Shown here: positions 17,972 to 25,492 of the stretch, in pieces
How positions within the stretch are numbered: position 1 is the stretch's first letter
How the letters are laid out: each line of letters begins with the position of its first letter
DNA from: CADCWK01 sp035944555
GTDB lineage: Bacteria > Chloroflexota > Chloroflexia > Thermomicrobiales > UBA6265
DNA length: 64,000 nucleotides
Assembly (NCBI GenBank): GCA_035944555.1
Contig: DASZAY010000016.1
Location: 11,287-75,286, forward strand
Direction of reading: 5' to 3'
Program-made: the position numbers and the translations under genes
Notes under the pieces: generated by a model
What the model saw: only the letters and a program-made list of their open reading frames with translations
What the model was told of the DNA's origin: nothing
The model's database searches: none

Positions 17972-19891
17972 TTACGCCGTCTTCTCGCTGGACGCGTGGG
18001 CGTGCTGGGCCGCCCGGTAGCCCCAGACGTGGGCATGTCCGAGAGTGGTCCCACCACCCCAGTAGGCGTTGACGCTCGGGTTGGCCGTGCAGGCGCCGGC
18101 GGCGTACAGGCCCTCGACCGGCCGGTCGTCCCAGGTCACCACCTGGCCGTCGGTGTTGATCACCGGCCCGCCGTTGGTATCAACGGCCGACGCCGCGATG
18201 ATGATCGCGTAGTACGGGCCCTCGTCGCTCAGGGGATACATCGCGACGTTGGGCTGGTCGGCCGACGGGTACTCGATCGTCGGCTCCTCGGCGATCGGGC
18301 CGCTCGGGACATCCCGGTCGTAGCCGAAGGCGCCGCGCTGGAAATCGAGATCCTCGCCGGTCCGGGCGAACTCGTTGAACCGGGAGATCTCGTCGGCCAG
18401 GGTCGACGCGAAGTCGTCGGCGAGCGTCACGCCGCCGCTGGCCGCCTTCAGGCCCTCGACCCGCTCGTCGATCGCCGCCGCCAGCTCCTCGAGCGTGTTG
18501 CCCGTGATCACGTACGGCGTGGTCTCGCCGTCAGCGGCGAAGGGGTACCGCGGCCAGTTGGTGACCTGGCGGGAGTCGTAGATCAGGAAGCCGAGCCGGT
18601 TGGTCCAGTCGGCGTTGTTGGCGTCCCAGTGGTGGTGGGCCATCGGGCGATCCTGGTAGTTGCGCTTCTCGTTGACGAAGCGGCGCCCGGTTTTGTTGAC
18701 CATCAGGAAGGAGTCGCCGTTGTAGTACCAGATGCAGTTGTAGGAGTCGCTGCTCGCGACGGCCTGCTCGAAGATGCCCTCGTTGCGCCATACGTTGTGG
18801 AGATTGCCCAGCTTGGCGCTGACCGCGGACGACATCCGGAGCAGGTCGCCCTCGTTGGTCGGCGCCGCGCAGCCGCCGTAGTACGGGGCCGGCATCAGGT
18901 GATGCATCATGTCGGCGTTGCGCGAGAACCCGCCCGACCCGAAGATCACGCCCTTGCGGGCCCGGACGGCGATGACCGTCGCGGTCGGCGGGGCCGGGGT
19001 CGCTTCGAGCTCTGGAGTGCCGACGACGGGGATGGCGCCACCGACGGGGGTTCCGTCGGCCTCGGCGCCGACGTTCGGCTCCGGCGTCGCGGTCTGCTGA
19101 GCCGGGTCATTCACGGAAACCTCGACGCCGATGACCTGCCCGGCGTCGTTGAGGATCAGGCGCTCGACCCGGTGGTTGAGCAGGATCGGGATGCCGTTGC
19201 TCTGAGACCAGGCCTGGTAGGCGCCGATCAGGTCGCCACCACCGCCTCCAGCCCCGCCCGCGGTCGCCGCCGGCATCAGGGTCCGGCCCTTGGGGGCGAC
19301 GTCCTCGGGGAAGTGGTCCATGTAGTCAGTCTGGAGCTGGTCGCTATCCGGACCGTAGCCGCCCGAGACCTGGTACTCGATGGCGCCGGTGTCCTGGATG
19401 AAGTCCATCGCCTCGGCAGCCGTGTCGTAGTAGGTGGCGATCATGTCGTAGTCGTGCTGCGGCAGACCGAGTGTCTCGCCCTCGGGGTCGTAGAGGTGCG
19501 GCCACGAGTAGCGCGCCATGTACTTCAGCGCCTCGGGTCGCGGGTCCTCCAGCCCCATCTCCCGCATCTGCGAGCTGTTGGGGATCCACATGCCGCCGCC
19601 GGAGACGATCGTCGTCCCGCCGGCATAGGCGCCCTTCTCGAACAGCACGACGTCGCTACCGAGCGCCCGGGCGGTGATGGCCGCGGCGAACCCGGCCGCA
19701 CCGGACCCGACCACGACGACGTCGTGCTCGGCGTCCCAGCCACCGTTCTGGGCGGACGCGCGGGAGGCGGCGAGCGGAACGGCACCGAGCGCACCGGCGC
19801 CCACCGCGGCGGCACCGACGCCACCCGCCTTGAGGAAGCCGCGCCGGGAGACGCGGAGCCGGGAATCGGACAGGTACGACGTCACGGACAT
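17972..19891 (-). CDS. Tat-exported FAD-dependent oxidoreductase (fumarate reductase/ketosteroid dehydrogenase-like), copy 1
   Basis: A 639-residue flavoprotein. The N-terminus carries a twin-arginine signal (SRRGFLKAGG followed by a hydrophobic Ala/Gly stretch), so it is exported folded. EHDVVVVGSGAAGFAAAITA is the Rossmann FAD site (about residue 55); AGGTTIVSGGGMWIPNS follows. The capping domain and the C-terminal FAD element NPSVNAYWGGGTTLGHAHVWGYRAAQH are typical of the FAD_binding_2 (succinate dehydrogenase/fumarate reductase flavoprotein) family. An unusual Thr/Pro/Gly linker (TPEPNVGAEADGTPV...TPELEATPAPP) is inserted near residue 290. The substrate is unknown. It is paralogous to the rightward flavoprotein at 21596. 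Confidence 0.88.
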   Translation of the reverse strand: MSVTSYLSDSRLRVSRRGFLKAGGVGAAAVGAGALGAVPLAASRASAQNGGWDAEHDVVVVGSGAAGFAAAITARALGSDVVLFEKGAYAGGTTIVSGGGMWIPNSSQMREMGLEDPRPEALKYMARYSWPHLYDPEGETLGLPQHDYDMIATYYDTAAEAMDFIQDTGAIEYQVSGGYGPDSDQLQTDYMDHFPEDVAPKGRTLMPAATAGGAGGGGGDLIGAYQAWSQSNGIPILLNHRVERLILNDAGQVIGVEVSVNDPAQQTATPEPNVGAEADGTPVGGAIPVVGTPELEATPAPPTATVIAVRARKGVIFGSGGFSRNADMMHHLMPAPYYGGCAAPTNEGDLLRMSSAVSAKLGNLHNVWRNEGIFEQAVASSDSYNCIWYYNGDSFLMVNKTGRRFVNEKRNYQDRPMAHHHWDANNADWTNRLGFLIYDSRQVTNWPRYPFAADGETTPYVITGNTLEELAAAIDERVEGLKAASGGVTLADDFASTLADEISRFNEFARTGEDLDFQRGAFGYDRDVPSGPIAEEPTIEYPSADQPNVAMYPLSDEGPYYAIIIAASAVDTNGGPVINTDGQVVTWDDRPVEGLYAAGACTANPSVNAYWGGGTTLGHAHVWGYRAAQHAHASSEKTA

Positions 19892-20000
19892 GAACGCTCA
19901 ACTCCATGGCGACGGTGGCGTGCCCCGACCCGGACCGACCGGGACCAGCCGCCCTGCTTCGGGCCGCCACGAGGACCATCACACCACCTGCGATGCCTGA

Positions 20001-20021
20001 ATGCTATACCCGGTATCGCAT
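20001..20021. promoter_or_regulatory. Imperfect 21-bp palindrome upstream of flavoprotein 1
   Basis: Arms ATGCTATACC and GGTATCGCAT match at 9 of 10 positions around a central C. Further GGTATCC (from about 20034) and GGATACC elements follow to the right. The site is about 110 bp upstream of the flavoprotein start and overlaps a TATAGC element on the leftward strand. Operator function is inference. Confidence 0.45.
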
Positions 20022-20111
20022 TTTGCCTAGCCTGGTATCCCGAACCCATGCCGCCCGGATACCTTTCCGAACCCGTTCGCCTGGCCCGCAGAATCACGGT
20101 CCCGGAAACGT

Positions 20112-20143
20112 CGATGGCCACCGGGTAACCCCGGTGGCCATCG
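20112..20143 (-). terminator. Hairpin downstream of modA
   Basis: A perfect 14-bp stem, CGATGGCCACCGGG, loop TAAC, 33 bp beyond the modA stop on the leftward strand. On the rightward strand it is followed by GTTTC. Confidence 0.7.
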
Positions 20144-20175
20144 GTTTCGCTCCGCTTCCGTTCGATCCGGGGCGC

Positions 20176-21165
20176 TCAGCCGGCCCGCTGGAAGCCGTAT
20201 GACGCCAGGACGTCCTGCGCCTCGGGGCTCAGGAGGTAGGAGATGAACGCTTCGGCCAGCGCCGCGTCGCCGCCCGCGACCGCCGCAACCGGGTAGGACG
20301 CGACCACGTTGACCGCGTCCGGGACCTCGATCAGCTCGACGCCACCGCCCTCGGTCGCCGCGAAGTCGGAGACGTAGACGATGCCGGCGTCGGCCTCGCC
20401 AAGCTGGACCCGGGTCAGGACGGCGCGGACATCCTCCTCCTCGGAGACGATGTTGCCCGCCACCGCGCCGACGAAGCCCTCGCCGTACGTCGTCGTATCC
20501 TGCCCGGCCAGGCAGAGCGACTGGCGGGCGTACTGCCCGACCGGGACGTCTGGCCGGGCCAGCACGACGGTGACGTCGTCATTGGCGAGGTCGGCCAGCC
20601 CGGTGATCCCGGCCGGGTTGTCGGCCGGGACGACCAGTCCGAGCCGGTTGCCGAGGAACGGGCGGGGCTCGCCGCTGATCAGCCCCGCGTCAATGGCGTT
20701 GTCCATCTGGGTAAGGTTGGCGGAGGCGAAGACGTCGGCCCTCGCCCCTTCGGTCAGCTGGGTGACGAGCGCCTGCGAGCCGGCGTAGTTGAACGTGATC
20801 GTCAACCCGGCGTTCTCGCGCTCCAGCGTCTCGCCGATCTCGTCGAACGCATTGGCGAGCGAGGCCGCCGCGAAGACGGTCAGTTCCCCACCGCCGGCCG
20901 GGAAGGCGACCGACTCTCCCTCGGGGATCGAGACGACGAGGTCTTCCGGCGGGATCGTTGGCGTCGAGGCCGTCGTCCCGGCGGACGGGACGGCGGAGCA
21001 GTCGATCGTCGCCTGTGCCGTCGCGGCCCGCAGTCCCGGCCCGGCGCCGACCGCCACCCCGGCGAGGACGAGCAGCAGCGCCAGCAGCGTTGCCGGCACC
21101 CGGGTCCGGGGTCGTCTGCCCGGCTTCTCGCCGGCCGGTCTGCCCATCGTTGGCATCGTCATCAC
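20176..21165 (-). CDS. modA: Molybdate ABC transporter substrate-binding protein
   Basis: Periplasmic/extracellular oxyanion-binding protein that delivers molybdate or tungstate to ModBC, 329 residues. A signal segment (ATLLALLLVLAGVAVGAG) and a linker lead to the ModA core: LTVFAAASLANAFDEIGE, FNYAGSQALVTQLTEGARADVFASANLTQMD (the Ser/Ala-Ser oxyanion contacts), LVVPADNPAGI, VPVGQYARQSL, and the C-terminal VASYPVAAVAGG...FISYLLSPEAQDVLASYGF. No modB or modC gene is nearby. It lies between two divergent-facing flavoprotein/hydrolase modules. Confidence 0.88.
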   Translation of the reverse strand: MMTMPTMGRPAGEKPGRRPRTRVPATLLALLLVLAGVAVGAGPGLRAATAQATIDCSAVPSAGTTASTPTIPPEDLVVSIPEGESVAFPAGGGELTVFAAASLANAFDEIGETLERENAGLTITFNYAGSQALVTQLTEGARADVFASANLTQMDNAIDAGLISGEPRPFLGNRLGLVVPADNPAGITGLADLANDDVTVVLARPDVPVGQYARQSLCLAGQDTTTYGEGFVGAVAGNIVSEEEDVRAVLTRVQLGEADAGIVYVSDFAATEGGGVELIEVPDAVNVVASYPVAAVAGGDAALAEAFISYLLSPEAQDVLASYGFQRAG

Positions 21166-21595
21166 CTGTTCCTCTCCTGCCCGTGGCCAGCGGTCTCTCC
21201 CGCCATGGCCTCAGGACATCCTCGCCCCACCGGCCCGGCTCCGTGCTCAGCGCCCCGGTAGTTGACCATTGAATATGATCGCCGCCGGGCTGTCCATCCC
21301 GGTCGACCCTCCCCTCCACGCTGGCCCCTTGGCAGACGCGCCGGTGCCCCTCGCTGATCAACCGCTCGGCCGATCGATCTGCCTGGGGCGGTCCTGATTC
21401 CGGCCACAGAAGCGCGCCGCATCGCGCCTTCCCTCCCGCGGTCAGTGACCGGTCCCGGACGGTGATCGCCGCCCAGACACCGTCTTGCGTCAATGCTTGC
21501 CCATGGGTACTATCCCGCGACTGACCAATTCGTCTCCCGACCGAACGGGACTCGCAGGGTGTGGACGGAGACGTCCCACGTTGAGGGAATAGCAG
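21166..21595 (+). promoter_or_regulatory. Intergenic region upstream of modA and flavoprotein 2
   Basis: No gene. A candidate rightward promoter is TTGCGT (21485-21490), 17-bp spacer, TACTAT (21508-21513), 82 bp before the flavoprotein ATG. A perfect 13-bp palindrome, CGGTCAGTGACCG, sits at 21439-21451 and could be an operator. Confidence 0.35.
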
Positions 21596-23485
21596 ATGTC
21601 GAAGGCGACACACGTCCAGGATGCACGGCTCCGTGTCTCCCGCCGCGGCTTTCTGAAGGCGAGCGGCGCCGGCGCCGCTCTCGCGACCGGAGGGGTGATC
21701 GGGGCGGTCCCGTTCCAGGCGTCGCGCGCGGCGGCCCAGTCCGGCTGGGACGCCGAGCATGACGTCGTCGTCGTCGGGTCCGGCGGGGCCGGGTTCGCGG
21801 CGGCGATCAGCGCCCAGCACCTCGGGGCCGACGTGGTCATGCTGGAGAAGGGCGCCTATGTCGGCGGCACGACCCTCGTCTCCGGCGGCACGATGTGGAT
21901 CCCGAACAACACGCCGATGCGGGAAGCCGGCATGACGGACGACCGCGAGGACGCGCTCCGCTACATGGCCCGCTACTCGTTCCCGGCCGACTACGACCCG
22001 GACAGCGAGACACTGGGTCTGACCGAGCACGACTTCGCCATGCTCTCCGCCTTCTATGACGTCGGGTCGGAAGCGATGGATGTGCTCCAGGAGGCCGGGG
22101 CCAACACCTGGCGGTTGGCAATCAACGGCTTCACCGGCGACGTCCAGGCCGACTACATGGATCACCTGCCGGAGAACAAGGCCCCGCAGGGCCGGTCGAT
22201 CGTCCCGCAGGACGAGGAGGGCAACCCGGGCGGCGGTGGTCTGCTCATCGAGAACTACCAGGCGCACGCCGAGCGCGTCGGTATTCCCATCATGCTCAAC
22301 CACCGCGTCGAGCGGGTGATCCTCAACGACGCCGGCGAGGTCATCGGCGTCGAAGTCGCGGCCAACGACCCGGCCCAGCAGACCTCGACCCCGGAAGCCA
22401 ACATCGAGGAGCAGGGTCCGCAGGTCGTCGCCACGCCCGAGCTGGACGCCACGCCCGAGCCGCCGACGGCCCAGGTCATCTCGATCCGGGCGCGCAAGGG
22501 CGTCATCTTCGCGAGCGGCGGGTTCGTCCGCAACGAGGACCTCATGCGCCACCTCGTCACCACGCCGTACTACGGCGGGTGCTCGGCGGCGACCAACGAG
22601 GGCGACTTCATGCGGATCGCCAACACCCTTGGCGCGAAGCTGGGCAACCTCCATAACACCTGGCGCAACGAGGGCCTGTTCGAGCAGGTCGTCGCCTCGC
22701 CGACCGCCTACAACTGCGTCTGGTTTTACAACGGCGACTCGTTCCTCATGGTCAACCGGGACGGCCGCCGCTTCGTCAACGAGAAGCGCAACTACCAGGA
22801 CCGCGCCATGGCGCACTTCGACTGGGACGCCAACAACGCCCAGTGGAAGAACCTCCTCAGCTTCCTCGTCTACGACGGCCGCATCCAGGAGAACTGGGCC
22901 ACCGGCTTCCCGTTCCCGGAGGATCCGGAGACGGCGCCGGTCGTGATCCAGGGCAACACGCTGGAGGAGCTCGCGGCCGCCATCGGCGAGCGGGTAGAGG
23001 TGTTGCAATCCGAGACCGGCGGGTTCGCGCTCACCGAGAACTTCGCCGCCAACCTGGTCGACGAAGTCGCCACGTTCAACGAGTACGCCCGGACCGGCGA
23101 GGACCCGGACTTCCAGCGTGGCGAGTTCCTCTACGACCAGGAGACCCCGTTCCCGCCGATGGTCGCCGAGCCGACCGTCACGGAATGGCCGTCGCCTGAC
23201 CAGCCGTCCAAGGCCATGTACCCGCTGCGGGATTCGGGTCCGTACTACGCCGTCATCGTCGCCGCCTCGGCGGTCGATACCAACGGCGGCCCGATCATCA
23301 ACCCGGATGGCCAGGTCGTTCGCTTCGACGGGACGCCGATCGTCGGGCTGTACGGCGCCGGCAACTGCGTCGCCTCGCCGGGCGTGAACGCCTACTACGG
23401 TGCGGGCATGACCCTCGGCGTCGCTCACGCCTGGGGGTACGCGGCGGCCCGCCATGCCGTCTCCTCCGAGGAGAAGTCGGCCTAG
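21596..23485 (+). CDS. Tat-exported FAD-dependent oxidoreductase, copy 2
   Basis: A 629-residue paralogue of the leftward flavoprotein, with the same plan: Tat motif SRRGFLKASG, FAD site EHDVVVVGSGGAGFAAAISA, GGTTLVSGGTMWIPNN, RARKGVIFASGGFVRNEDLM, TPYYGGCSAATNEGD, DGRRFVNEKRNYQDRAMAH and the C-terminal YGAGMTLGVAHAWGYAAARH. The Thr/Pro linker (TSTPEANIEEQGPQ...TPELDATPEPP) is present at the same place. Long blocks are identical between copies, so the two arose by duplication; the rest has diverged, suggesting different substrates. GAGG lies 9-12 nt before the ATG. The hydrolase-like copy 2 follows after a hairpin. Confidence 0.88.
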   Translation: MSKATHVQDARLRVSRRGFLKASGAGAALATGGVIGAVPFQASRAAAQSGWDAEHDVVVVGSGGAGFAAAISAQHLGADVVMLEKGAYVGGTTLVSGGTMWIPNNTPMREAGMTDDREDALRYMARYSFPADYDPDSETLGLTEHDFAMLSAFYDVGSEAMDVLQEAGANTWRLAINGFTGDVQADYMDHLPENKAPQGRSIVPQDEEGNPGGGGLLIENYQAHAERVGIPIMLNHRVERVILNDAGEVIGVEVAANDPAQQTSTPEANIEEQGPQVVATPELDATPEPPTAQVISIRARKGVIFASGGFVRNEDLMRHLVTTPYYGGCSAATNEGDFMRIANTLGAKLGNLHNTWRNEGLFEQVVASPTAYNCVWFYNGDSFLMVNRDGRRFVNEKRNYQDRAMAHFDWDANNAQWKNLLSFLVYDGRIQENWATGFPFPEDPETAPVVIQGNTLEELAAAIGERVEVLQSETGGFALTENFAANLVDEVATFNEYARTGEDPDFQRGEFLYDQETPFPPMVAEPTVTEWPSPDQPSKAMYPLRDSGPYYAVIVAASAVDTNGGPIINPDGQVVRFDGTPIVGLYGAGNCVASPGVNAYYGAGMTLGVAHAWGYAAARHAVSSEEKSA

Positions 23486-23494
23486 CTTCCTGAC

Positions 23495-23535
23495 AGCCAG
23501 CGCCCCGGTCGGCTCAGTCGACCGGGGCGCTGGCT
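23495..23535 (+). terminator. Intercistronic hairpin between flavoprotein 2 and hydrolase-like 2
   Basis: A perfect 17-bp stem, AGCCAGCGCCCCGGTCG, with a 7-nt loop. It begins 9 bp after the flavoprotein stop and ends 21 bp before the hydrolase-like ATG, the same architecture as module 1 although the stem sequence differs. Confidence 0.65.
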
Positions 23536-23556
23536 CTGTCGTGACAGGTTCATCCC

Positions 23557-24258
23557 ATGCGCCGCCCGCTCAGCCAGCTCTTCTACACCCGGATCCAGGA
23601 CACCGGCGGATCCCCGACCGTCATCACCCTGCACCCCCGCGGCGGCCGGGGCGGCGACCTGGCCGACATGGCCCGCCAGGTCGCGCCGGAGGGTCGACTC
23701 CTCGGCCTGGAGTCCTACAAGGGCGTGTTCATCGGTCGCGAGATCGTTGGCTACGCATGGTTCATCGGTCCGGATGACCGCCCGTCACCCGTCTTCTTCG
23801 GGGACGGGATGGCCGAGATCGAACGGTTCCTCTGGGACGAGGTCGATCGCCAGCACCGTGACGATGCCGCGCTGCCGTTCCTGCTCGGGGTCGAGCAGGG
23901 CGGAATCATGGCGCTCGCCATGGCTGCCGCGACCCCGGATCTCCTGTCCGGCGTGATCGCGCTCGACGCCTCACTCCCCCTGGTACCTGGATGGGACCCA
24001 CCACTGGCTCCCCTCGACGGCCTGCCGATCCTGCTGTCGTCATCTTCGGACCCGGTGCCAGGCGGCACCCCGACGGTTCTCACCGGCGAACGACTGGTCG
24101 AGACATTGACCCGATGGGGCGGCACCGTCACCCAGATGACGGACGATGGGCCGTCAGCTGCCGCCGCGGCCCAGTGGCTTGTGGCCCAGCCTGTCCGCAC
24201 CCTCCGGCGATCGACCGGCGACGACGTCACGCCGGAGATTGCCTCCGCTTCCACGTAG
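23557..24258 (+). CDS. Alpha/beta-hydrolase-fold protein lacking the nucleophile Ser (copy 2)
   Basis: A 233-residue paralogue of the protein at 17135-17851: RRPLSQLF, VITLHPRGGRGGDL, LLGLESYKGVFIGREIVGYAWFIGPDDRPSPVFFGD, EIERFLWDEVDRQ, and the elbow LPFLLGVEQGGIMALAMA. Here GxSxG reads GVEQG, with Glu in place of Ser, and no His replaces the lost catalytic histidine. Loss in both copies with different residues argues against a recent sequencing error and for a binding or chaperone-like role with the flavoprotein. It is preceded by an intercistronic hairpin, so its level may be set separately. Confidence 0.75.
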   Translation: MRRPLSQLFYTRIQDTGGSPTVITLHPRGGRGGDLADMARQVAPEGRLLGLESYKGVFIGREIVGYAWFIGPDDRPSPVFFGDGMAEIERFLWDEVDRQHRDDAALPFLLGVEQGGIMALAMAAATPDLLSGVIALDASLPLVPGWDPPLAPLDGLPILLSSSSDPVPGGTPTVLTGERLVETLTRWGGTVTQMTDDGPSAAAAAQWLVAQPVRTLRRSTGDDVTPEIASAST

Positions 24259-24425
24259 GCGCCGGCGCACTGCCGCAAGGAAGACCGTTGTCGAGGAGCA
24301 CTGCGTCCCATTCGACCTCGTGGGGGTTCCCGTTATCCGTATCCAGCCCATGAGTTGACCAAGACACCCGCTCACTACCCAGCCCGCGATGCAAACATAT
24401 GTTCTTCATCCCGTAGACTTCCGGC

Positions 24426-24803
24426 ATGGCAACCGAGCCGCCGCTTGACCACCGCCACATCGAAGTGACCCCCGAGGCGCTGCACCGCGCCCTCGAGCGG
24501 GCGGCAGACCACCGGCGCCGGATCAGCCGGCAACCGGGCAGCACCCACTGGAACCGGACCGGGACCGAGCACCTCACCGAACGCATCACCTGGCAGTGCC
24601 GGGCCGAGCCGATCGCCCTGGCGGATGGCTGGTTCGTCGTCGGCGTTGTCCTGGATGAGCTCGTCGAGCCGCCGAGCGCGCTCGCCGTCTGGTGGCACCC
24701 GGCGACGGACCGGGTCCGGATCCAGCGACCGCGTCCGTTCATCCCGGTCGCGGAGACGCCACCCCCCGACCGGCGAGACGAACCCAACCCGTTCATCCGC
24801 TGA
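24426..24803 (+). CDS. Hypothetical protein
   Basis: A 125-residue soluble protein I do not recognise. An N-terminal helix (VTPEALHRALERAADHRRR) is followed by beta-rich ITWQCRAEPIALADGWFVVGVVLDELVEPPSALAVWWHP, ending in a Pro-rich tail. Codon use is coding-like. A 10-bp palindrome AACATATGTT lies about 25 bp upstream of the ATG. The GNAT gene follows after 52 bp on the same strand. Confidence 0.6.
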   Translation: MATEPPLDHRHIEVTPEALHRALERAADHRRRISRQPGSTHWNRTGTEHLTERITWQCRAEPIALADGWFVVGVVLDELVEPPSALAVWWHPATDRVRIQRPRPFIPVAETPPPDRRDEPNPFIR

Positions 24804-24855
24804 CGCATACTGGCCCGACGACGGATCCGCCGCATCCAGACGAGAGGCTACCCGC

Positions 24856-25455
24856 ATGCCGATGCCGCCACCCGGCACCGTGATCGAAACACTCCCGGGT
24901 GACGGCCACGCCGGTCTGGTGATCCGGACCCTCACGCCCGGCGACGCCCCGGCCCTGCTCACCTACATCAACACGCTCTCCACCGAGCGGACATTCATCC
25001 TCCTGCAGGGCGTCCAGTTGACCCTTGAGCAGGAGCAGGCGTGGCTGGGCGACCGCCTCGCCGAGCAGGCCTCCGGCGACGGGCTCACCCTCGCCATCGT
25101 GGCCGATCAGCCTAGCGGCCAGCGGGTCGTCGGGGTCGCCGGGGTGGCCCGGGGCGGGCTGCTCCAGCGACACGTCGGCGTCCTCGGCATCTCGCTGGCT
25201 GCAGATATCCGCGGCCGGGGGTTCGGGAGCCGGCTGTTCGGCGCGATCCTCCGGGAAGCCGGGCGCCACATCGATGGGCTCCGCCTGTTCCAGTTGGACG
25301 TGATCGGGACCAACGACGTCGCCCGTAGCCTCTACCGTCGTCACGGCTTCATCGACTACGCCCTCCTGCCCGGCGGCATCCACCACGGCGACGACTGGGC
25401 CGATCTCGTCTCGATGTACCGGCCGGTGGGCTCGCCGGGGTCCAGGGAAGCCTGA
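24856..25455 (+). CDS. GNAT-family N-acetyltransferase
   Basis: A 199-residue acetyl-CoA dependent transferase. LVIRTLTPGDAPALLTYINTL is the first strand/helix. LTLAIVADQPSGQRVVGVAGVARG is strand 3-4. LGISLAADIRGRGFGSRLFGAIL contains the acetyl-CoA pyrophosphate loop (R-G-x-G-x-G/A form), and FQLDVIGTNDVARSLYRRHGFIDYALLPGG is the RimI/RimJ-like C-terminal part. The pattern is closest to the RimJ/RimL-like amide acetyltransferases. The acceptor is unknown. ATG 24856 begins with the MPMPPPG leader just upstream of the domain. Confidence 0.85.
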   Translation: MPMPPPGTVIETLPGDGHAGLVIRTLTPGDAPALLTYINTLSTERTFILLQGVQLTLEQEQAWLGDRLAEQASGDGLTLAIVADQPSGQRVVGVAGVARGGLLQRHVGVLGISLAADIRGRGFGSRLFGAILREAGRHIDGLRLFQLDVIGTNDVARSLYRRHGFIDYALLPGGIHHGDDWADLVSMYRPVGSPGSREA

Positions 25456-25492
25456 ATCTGACGGGCAGGCAGTGACGGCAAAGTAACCGTCG

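Noticed and set aside
17996..20128. 710-codon open frame on the rightward strand
   Set aside because: Antisense shadow of flavoprotein 1; composition is Arg/Val/Gly-rich without motifs, while the leftward frame has Tat, FAD and C-terminal signatures.
20690..23455. 921-codon open frame on the leftward strand
   Set aside because: Shadow of flavoprotein 2 and the 5' part of modA; no domain signature.
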